DNA from: Primulina eburnea | Lineage: Eukaryota; Streptophyta; Magnoliopsida; Lamiales; Gesneriaceae | Direction of reading: 5' to 3' | Assembly: GCF_022965805.1 (NCBI RefSeq) | Contig: NC_133101.1 | Location: 4,960,001 to 5,024,000 of the forward strand | DNA length: 64,000 nt | In this document: piece by piece, positions 57,218 to 64,000 of the stretch | Layout of the letters: each line of letters begins with the position of its first letter | Position numbering within the stretch: the first letter of the stretch is position 1 | Notes under the pieces: generated by a model | The model's input: only the letters and a program-made list of their open reading frames with translations | Databases searched by the model: none | What the model was told of the DNA's origin: nothing | Translations under genes and position numbers: made by a program

Positions 57218-58548
57218 CACGTCATCTCTACAAAGTCATATATCATTATATCATATCTTTTGTCACAGTTAATTCACAGCCCTCATTTTTTCTTTTTCTT
57301 TTAAAATAATAAAATAACATAACTTTCAAAAATAACATTTTAAATAGTAAAAATTGCACAACTTTACCATAAATCGTAAAATACATATTATCATAAAAAT
57401 CATCATTTTAAATCATAAAATATCATTTAACATGCGTTATGATCCTTCAGTGCGCTGCCAAGCGTTTTCGTATTTTATTAAGTGTAAAAGACCGTTTTGA
57501 CTCTGGACGTACAAATTCTCGAATTTATCTTTTTCTCACTTTTAATGACATTGGATTATTATAAATAATTATTTAAGCTTTCATGAATTTTCTCGTATTT
57601 TTATTTGGCTTAAATCGATGATTTTTAAATTAATCTTTTAATATAATATATTAATGTGTTTTAATTCCGAATCAAACCAAACTTTAATATAAAATTCTCA
57701 AATTAAAAACTTAGACTTTTAATAATCATTTGAGCTTAAATATAATTTTCTCTAATTTTATGAAGCTTAAAACTAGGCTTTTCAATTAATTCTTTAATTA
57801 GCGTTTCGCGCGACGATTAAATCCCAGAAAAATTCCAAAACTTATTATTTTGATCCCAAATTTTAAATATAGCATTTTTATTATTTATTCTACCCTTCCA
57901 AGTCATGAGCCACCCCCGGGGACCCATGGATTCAATTTTTGCCTTTTAATTTTCGAAATTGACCCTTATAGGAACACACCGAGCCATCTCCCAAAATACT
58001 CGAGCCACGCCCAAGCCACCTCGAGACAAACCGGAGCCAACCCATCTAGACACCCTAATGACCAAGCCCAGCCCATAGAACCAGACCCTAAGTCGCTCAA
58101 ACTCTCCTGGAAAGAAGACCAATTTCTGCACGTGTGTGGGAGTGTGTTTCCTTGGGTCTAGGACTCCTAATTGGACTATGACTCAACCATCCCCTTAACC
58201 CTCGACCAGCACTGACCCTCACTTACCCTGGACCACGCTTAGACCCAGCCCAACCGGCCTTGAGCCAATGAACCCACGCAGCAAACAGGCGAACATCCCC
58301 AACCTCCCAGCAGCAACCTGCGCACAAGCTCTCCTCTTCGCCCAAGACTCCTAGCTAGCAAAGGCTCTTCTAGCCGATCCACCACCAATCCCCACGACCC
58401 TAGCCATCCCTAGACCTCGCCCAGACCCTACCCAGACGGAGCCCAAGCCCCTGGACGCAGCAGTAAAGCTCCGGAATCAGAAACAGCCTACGCGTTCCCT
58501 TTTGTCCTCTCACGGTTTCCACTTTGGCTCTAGCCACCTCGCACCCAG

Positions 58549-61500
58549 TGTAACGTCCCGAAAAATCAGAAAGTTCACGTGAACCACATGCATGTAAATT
58601 TTTAAATTTCTTTGGTATTTTATTAAATTATTTTAAAGCATAAAATGTATGTTTATTTTATTAAATTGTGTTTAATTATTTTTATGCATAATTCATGCAT
58701 GATATAATTTATTTCACGAAATTTTAAAGGTTTATGCATTAAAGATTTTTAAGTTTCATTTCACGCTCGAACGAGGATCGGAGACCGGAGAATTTTCAAA
58801 AAAATTATTTTTATTACAAGATTAAGTTTTATTAATTAATATAAGATGTTTTAAAGGTATTTTTCAAGAATTGAGATTTATTGGGTATTTTTACCCGCAT
58901 GATTTTAATTTTTAATAGTGCACAAATTTTATCGAATCGAGGAACTTTTTGAGAGTTCGGCTAATATTTTCAAAAACTTTCTAACACGAAATATTTTTCG
59001 AGAGTGTGTTTGAATTTAATGAGCTTATTTTTAAGCTTATTGGACTTAAAATCCTTTTTATTTTAATTGAGACTCATTAGTACACATTTTAATTAACCTA
59101 AACTATACTTAAACTAAACCTAAACCTATCCTACACTTATTTCTTCAACCACCACCGACACTCACCCCTCAATTCAGAAGCTCCCCTTCGGTTTGGCAAA
59201 GAAAAAAATGCAGCAGCCTCATTCCTCCATTATTATTCAAGAAAAGATCATCTCCCCTTCTCCGGTGACTCCCCGACGCGCATTCTTTCAAGTTTTCTTG
59301 CAAAAATCGCAAAGGCACGCTTTGTACTCTCTTTTATGCATCTCATACGCCATATACATGCTGTTGTGTGATTTATTGTAGCAAACTCCCGATCCCACCA
59401 AGAACATGAAAGTTTTTCGGTTTTGGTTTGCATGTTGCATTTCCTTCATTGCCACTCACGTTTTTCTGAATTTATGTGCAAGGGGCTGCTGTGTTGGTTT
59501 GTCAAGGGCAGGGACAGATCGAGAGTGAGAGCTGTAGGTGCAAGAGTGTGAATCTGATCGAGTTGGTTCGAAAGCGTGAGGGTTGTGCGGTTCGGGACTT
59601 GGTGCGTGTGGTTCGGCCCTTGAATTCTCGAACACCAGCAGCGTGAGGATCTTCTCCATCCCTGGACCAGACCCTGAGGGGTCTGAAGTGGGGGCTGGGA
59701 TGACTCGAACGATGCTGGGGGCAAAGGACCAAGCAACCGAACCATATTGGAGAGGGTAGTCTCGGTAGAAGCTTGAGGAGTTTTTCTTAATTACTAGAGG
59801 TTAGGGGCGTGCATGGGCTCAGTGGCTTGGTTTTGTTAGGTGCCTGAGGGTCTGGTCGAGGTCTTTAGTAGGGTGGTTCATGGCTGGGGAATCGATTTGG
59901 CTTGGGGCGAGTTGTTGGGAGACAAATGCACATGAGGTGGGGTAATGGGATAGGACCGAGAATTCTTGTCAGGTTCTGGAAATTTGCAGCCGTAGATTAG
60001 CAGCCTAATGACATTGATTTAGGACCTTTAAGTGTTTTAAGATATGACAAGAAGTTGAGAAAATTTTGGTTATGTTTCGAGTCGATTCGGGTTAGAACTG
60101 AAACTCCGATCCAAGTTTTAAAACGAATTGATTAAGTTTGGTTTTGGGCTCGAAGGTACGTATAAGAATGTTTTTTTAATATGTTTTGGGACATTTTTAG
60201 GAGTTTAGTAAGCTTTGTATCAAAATAATGAGTTTTGGATTTATCCGGGATTTAGTCGCCGCACAAAACGTTAATTAAAGAAATAATTGAAACGTCTAGA
60301 TTTAAGCTTAATAAAATTATGAAAAATTATATTTAAGCTCAAATAATTATTAGAAGTCTAAGTTTTTAATTTGGGAATTTTATGCTAAGGTTTGATTTAA
60401 TTCGTGATTAAAACGCATTATTATGTTATAGTTAAGGATTAATTTAAAAGTCATCGATTTTATGCCAAATAAAAATATGGGAAAATTCTTGTAGGCTTAA
60501 ATAATTATTTGGGACATGTTAGTGTCAATGGAATTAAGAAAATGTCAAGAACGTGAAATTTTACATCTAGGGGCAAAATGGTAATTTTTGGGTTTCCAGG
60601 GAAAAATGGTCATTTTGCACCCGGTGTGAGATTTTGGTCCTGGCAGCGCTCTGAGCACAAATTTATGATATTTTAAATGTTCATGCATCATGATCACGAT
60701 TTTAAGATTTTATGAAGATATACGTCGCATGTTTGGATTTAAGAAAAATTGCATTTATTCAAGATTTTTATAAGTGATGAAAATGATAATGTTTTAAATG
60801 ATGGGAATTAGTTGTGGCTATCGAAGTATATGTAAATGGTTAAGACGTATATGTAAATGCTGATGATGAGGCCTATGCACAGTGGATGGGTGATCCTGTC
60901 ACTGATGTCCGACAGCCGCCAGGTACCGCAGTTTTATGTATGATGGATCCATCGTAAATGATGGATGATGTACGATAGTCACCTCTAATAAACTGAATTC
61001 ACAAATGATGAAGGATGAACGATGAAGGATGAACGATGAACGATAAACGATAAACGATGAATGATGATTAACGATGAGCTGTTTTGGTACGTCATGATTT
61101 TACACGACACGTTTATGTTACGTTTTTAAGTTCATGAAAGGTATATTGAGTATGGTATTTTTCACTGCTGTGTGCTATGTATATGTATTTGCTATTAACG
61201 GTGCATGTGTGTTGAGTCTTTAGACTCACTAGGCGTGTGTGATGCAGGTGAGCTTCATGATGAGGAGACTTGAGGTGCCGAACTCTGAGTAGACAGACCT
61301 GGTGCGGTGACATGACCCGAGGACCGCATATTTTCCGCATTATGATTTATGAGATTGAGTGGAGATGAATATTTTCCTACGTTGATGATTTTTAATATTT
61401 TGACTGGTTCATGTTTACGTATGATTTTGGGATTAGTTTGGTTATTTCAAACTGCACTATTTTTTTACTGTCAAATATTTAAGATCATTTTTAAATGTTA

Positions 61501-61616
61501 TATTTTTCTGTACAACGCGTGCATGAGATTTTTTAAATGTTATTTAAAAAATACGAGCTTTTATTTTTTTTTAAAAAAATGTCTCATAGAATTTTAAAAA
61601 TGAGCGAGACGTTACA
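58549..61616 (+). mobile_element. Younger solo-LTR-like element (3068 bp), inverted inside its own relative
   Basis: Starts TGTAACGTCCCG and ends CGAGACGTTACA; the terminal 12 bp are inverted with one mismatch. The target duplication CCCAG is exact (58544-58548 and 61617-61621). No ORF, primer site or polypurine tract. A single TG...CA unit with 5-bp duplication indicates a solo LTR; a 3-kb length is long but known in gypsy lineages. It is homologous in opposite orientation to the host element 52812-62921 (for example GTCTTTAGACTC near 61216 and its counterpart near 56757). Confidence 0.8.
61005..61076 (+). repeat. 7-bp tandem repeat (GATGAAC/GATGAAG/GATAAAC)
   Basis: About ten imperfect heptamers in a row inside the younger solo-LTR-like element; absent at the equivalent place in the older copy as far as I can see. 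Confidence 0.8.
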
Positions 61617-62926
61617 CCCAGCCACTCCAGCCCCTGTCGCAACCCATGCCCATCACCCTAGGACCCTGATGAACCACCTAGCCCAGCCCCAACCGAGCCA
61701 CATCCCCTGGAATCTCTCGGCCAACAGAAACTCCTCGAGGAGAGTCCCATCCAGTGGGGTCTCCTCTCCTAGCCCCCATGCGCGAGTCCTAGCCCCCTAG
61801 GGCTCTACCAGGCCCTCGCCCCTGACCCTCCTTGAGCCCCATCCGACCCTGGACAAGTCCAAGGCCCAATGCAAAGCCACCGAGCCCTCCCCTTAATACC
61901 ATGCATGAGAATTGCACTCAAAACTCACGGTTCTTACTTTCTGATTTTAACTGACGATTCCAGCTTTGTTTTCTCAATTATTTATCATGTTTTTATCATG
62001 TTCCAATCATATATCATCCTACCTTGGCAGTGTATCGTTGGATTAAAAATCGTTTTTCAAATTAAGCGCGAAATCGTTAAAACTTTGAAAATACGCAACG
62101 TACCATAAAATAATCGAATCCACTTATTTTTCATGCATAAACAATGAAATAAAGCATATTATGATTTGTATGATGGTAAAAGAGTTTAAGAAACGTGCCT
62201 TTACATTTATAACGCTCGATTATTCGATCTTCGGCGAGGGTGCGAAGTTGGACGATCGGACGACGAAGAACACAAGTCCCTTATATTTTCTCTTATTTTC
62301 GAAAATCCGAATTATGTGTGCAAGGTGTTTCACGGCTGATGGAGGCTGAACTATGAGGTTTAGAAGACCTAAAACACTTATTTATAATTAAATTAACATG
62401 TTAAATGGGCTTTGGTTTGGGCTTGCAAGCTTAAGGGTAATTGGGCCTACATAAATTAATTAAATTGGGCTCAATAATACTTAATTAATCAAATAATAAA
62501 AGTTTATAAAATTAGTTTCCATAAAATAATATTTTTGATATTTTAAAATTCATTGTTTGCCCAAAACCGACTTCCCGGGAAAAATCGAGCTCGACTCGTA
62601 AAATAATTCGAACTCCAACATTTTTAGAAAATTTAAATCATTTTTAATCATATTGGTAAGCCTTGTCATTAATTAATTAAAAATACATATCCTTGTCTTG
62701 GTCGTCCCTGGTCTCCTTTCCCCTGCCTATTATCGAATATTCGTGTAAAAATCCTTAATTTCATGTAAACATGTCATATTATCATTTAATCATACAATCA
62801 CATATTTAATCATATAATAAATATCATGCTAGCATTTAAAATCAATTAAATAAAACAATTAAGCAATTACAATAATTTTGCATGCATGCGATTTACGTAG
62901 ATTGATTTTTCGAACGTTACACAGAG

Positions 62927-63752
62927 ATTTATGGATGTTTGGAGATTTAAATACTCATACGTCACCCCTTCTGTCACAAAGATAGGATATGCACTAAAAG
63001 ACTTTGATCGATACAAAAATTGTACATACTCACTTCAGTTTGGACTTAACACTGCTAAAACTGAAACTCTTAGTTTAAACAATTTCTTACAGTTCTACGA
63101 CTGATCTTAGCAAAACTGATCTAGTTAAAGATCGAATGTAATACAAAATAGCTTGTGCTAGTTAGCTCGAAAATTAGCCTCAACTGCTACGAATAAATTT
63201 GATAAGCGTGAGCTTTTTAATCTTTGAGTATGAATAAATCTCAGCGGAGTAACAGCAAGCTTTTTGAGAATAGTTCGTGTATCATATTTTCTCGACTGCT
63301 CTTCTCGTCTATTTATAGGCTTCTCTTCCAATGGTAACATTAAATATAATTTCAATTCTTATATCCGTTGATTGCCACATCAATATTCTTCTGACATTCG
63401 TACACTATAGAATCTGAAATGTGGCGTTCCACTACGAGTTGCAGTCTGCTTTGTACTATTGTCGGTTGAACGGTTATGTCGTTTTCAACAACTGAAGACG
63501 TGTACAGCTGAATGATCAGCTGATAAGTAGTCGCTGTAAGGTCATAACTGAATATCTCATCTGATAAGTAGGCAGTTCTCTTTGTTAGTTCAGTTCAGCT
63601 GGTTTCAGTTACCTTTGATAATTTACGCGATATCCTCCAGTTAGGCAATCTGTCAGTCGAATGTTTAGATCAGTTTACTTCGGATTGTTTGATCAGTTAG
63701 TCCAATAAATTGATACTTAGTTTGTCACATCACCGAAATTTAGTTTCCAACA
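62927..63752 (-). repeat. Copia 5' LTR, right portion (split LTR)
   Basis: Resumes the LTR cut at 52811 and ends TTTAGTTTCCAACA. It shares diverged blocks with the young copia LTRs (TTTATGGATGTT.GGAGATT, TACGTCACCCCTTCT, AAAAGACTTTGAT), confirming it is an LTR of a related subfamily. Confidence 0.8.
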
Positions 63753-64000
63753 TAATTAACAAAATCAATATTAATAGTAATATACAATAATAACTTAAAA
63801 TTAAATATAAAATAAACTAATATTATTTGTAGTTGACTTTGTGCTTTCTACATTTCACTTAATATATAAATATATAATTAATTTACAAACTCGAGTTCAA
63901 ATATTCATAGTCATATTTCTAACATGATTCATTATTTAATTTTTCCGTTTACCATTTTTTTAAAAGGAAAAGTACGATTTATTTTTTTAAAGGAAAAGCG
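63753..64000. other. AT-rich sequence beyond the copia LTR
   Basis: No gene or repeat recognised before the window ends. Confidence 0.5.

Larger units (their letters stand above)
52812..62921 (-). mobile_element. Old solo-LTR-like element (3.4 kb net), itself carrying two insertions
   Basis: Begins TGAAACGACCTCGG and ends TTTTTCGAACGTTACA. It is flanked by CGGAG (52807-52811) and CAGAG (62922-62926), a 5-bp duplication with one change. Removing the nested insertions 53057-56685 and 58549-61621 leaves about 3408 bp. Reverse-complemented, it aligns along its length with the younger copy at 58549-61616. No ORF, primer-binding site or polypurine tract was found, which fits a solo LTR of a gypsy family with long LTRs. 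Confidence 0.75.

Noticed and set aside
57004..57309. 101-aa ORF with GVPLGPWP repeats
   Set aside because: Open because the 30-bp minisatellite period is divisible by three; no start context or homology.
57850..58161. Pro-rich 103-aa ORF
   Set aside because: Lies in a C-rich part of the old LTR-like element; composition-driven frame.
59446..59745. 99-aa minus-strand ORF, Pro/Ser/His-rich
   Set aside because: C/G-rich part of the younger LTR-like element; three overlapping frames of equal quality.
1..64000. CRISPR arrays, bacterial operons, tRNA genes
   Set aside because: None seen. The genome is plant nuclear; tRNA-like strings are primer-binding sites of LTR elements.

Overview
The window is nuclear DNA of a flowering plant. 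Genes carry GT-AG introns, intergenic DNA is AT-rich, and plant-specific families are present (S1-type self-incompatibility homologues, Ty1/copia and Ty3/gypsy LTR retrotransposons primed by initiator-Met tRNA, a Cassandra-like 5S-bearing TRIM, MULE, hAT and MITE elements). The style of the retroelement ORFs resembles asterid/Lamiales (Gesneriaceae-like) sequences from memory; this is a weak inference.

Layout. (1) 1-16,200 is a transposon bed. It holds two tiny LTR elements (a Cassandra-like TRIM at 1923-2781 and a 351-bp TRIM at 2874-3224), then a decayed MULE transposase (about 4021-13749) split by two gypsy elements with exact target duplications (4437-8897 and 9273-13362). Behind it lies an inverted array of ~200-bp repeats interrupted by a hAT-type element (14573-15914). 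(2) 16,561-30,151, minus strand, is one large intact gene for the nucleolar 60S ribosome-biogenesis factor URB1/Npa1. I resolved 13 exons with consistent phases, predicting 2540 aa, with a site II motif and a telo-box upstream. (3) 30,300-36,700 is gene-poor: a Stowaway-like MITE, a 5'-truncated LINE tail, a palindromic MITE, a possible hAT relic, a (TA)n tract, a bZIP gene fragment and a tandem duplication. (4) 36,874-38,160, plus strand, is a single-exon kinase-like gene lacking the canonical catalytic residues (probable pseudokinase). (5) 41,900-45,660 is a small S-protein-homologue (SPH) cluster: one intact secreted protein gene, two decayed copies, and ~280-bp direct repeats at both ends. 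(6) 45,660-63,752 is a nested retrotransposon complex. A decayed minus-strand Sirevirus-like copia has its 5' LTR split by an old 3.4-kb solo-LTR-like element. That element was itself hit by a young copia derivative with 1.54-kb LTRs and almost no interior, and by a second 3.07-kb solo-LTR-like copy of its own family in opposite orientation.

Only three host genes look functional (URB1, the pseudokinase and one SPH); nothing suggests they act together. Most of the biology here is transposon history. It includes unusually clean examples of non-autonomous LTR elements: a gag-only gypsy with apparently identical LTRs, an internally deleted gypsy with a stitched ORF, two TRIMs, and an interior-less copia with reiterated polypurine tracts. 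Coordinates of LTRs, target duplications and URB1 splice sites were read by eye; family assignments rest on remembered motifs, with no database search.
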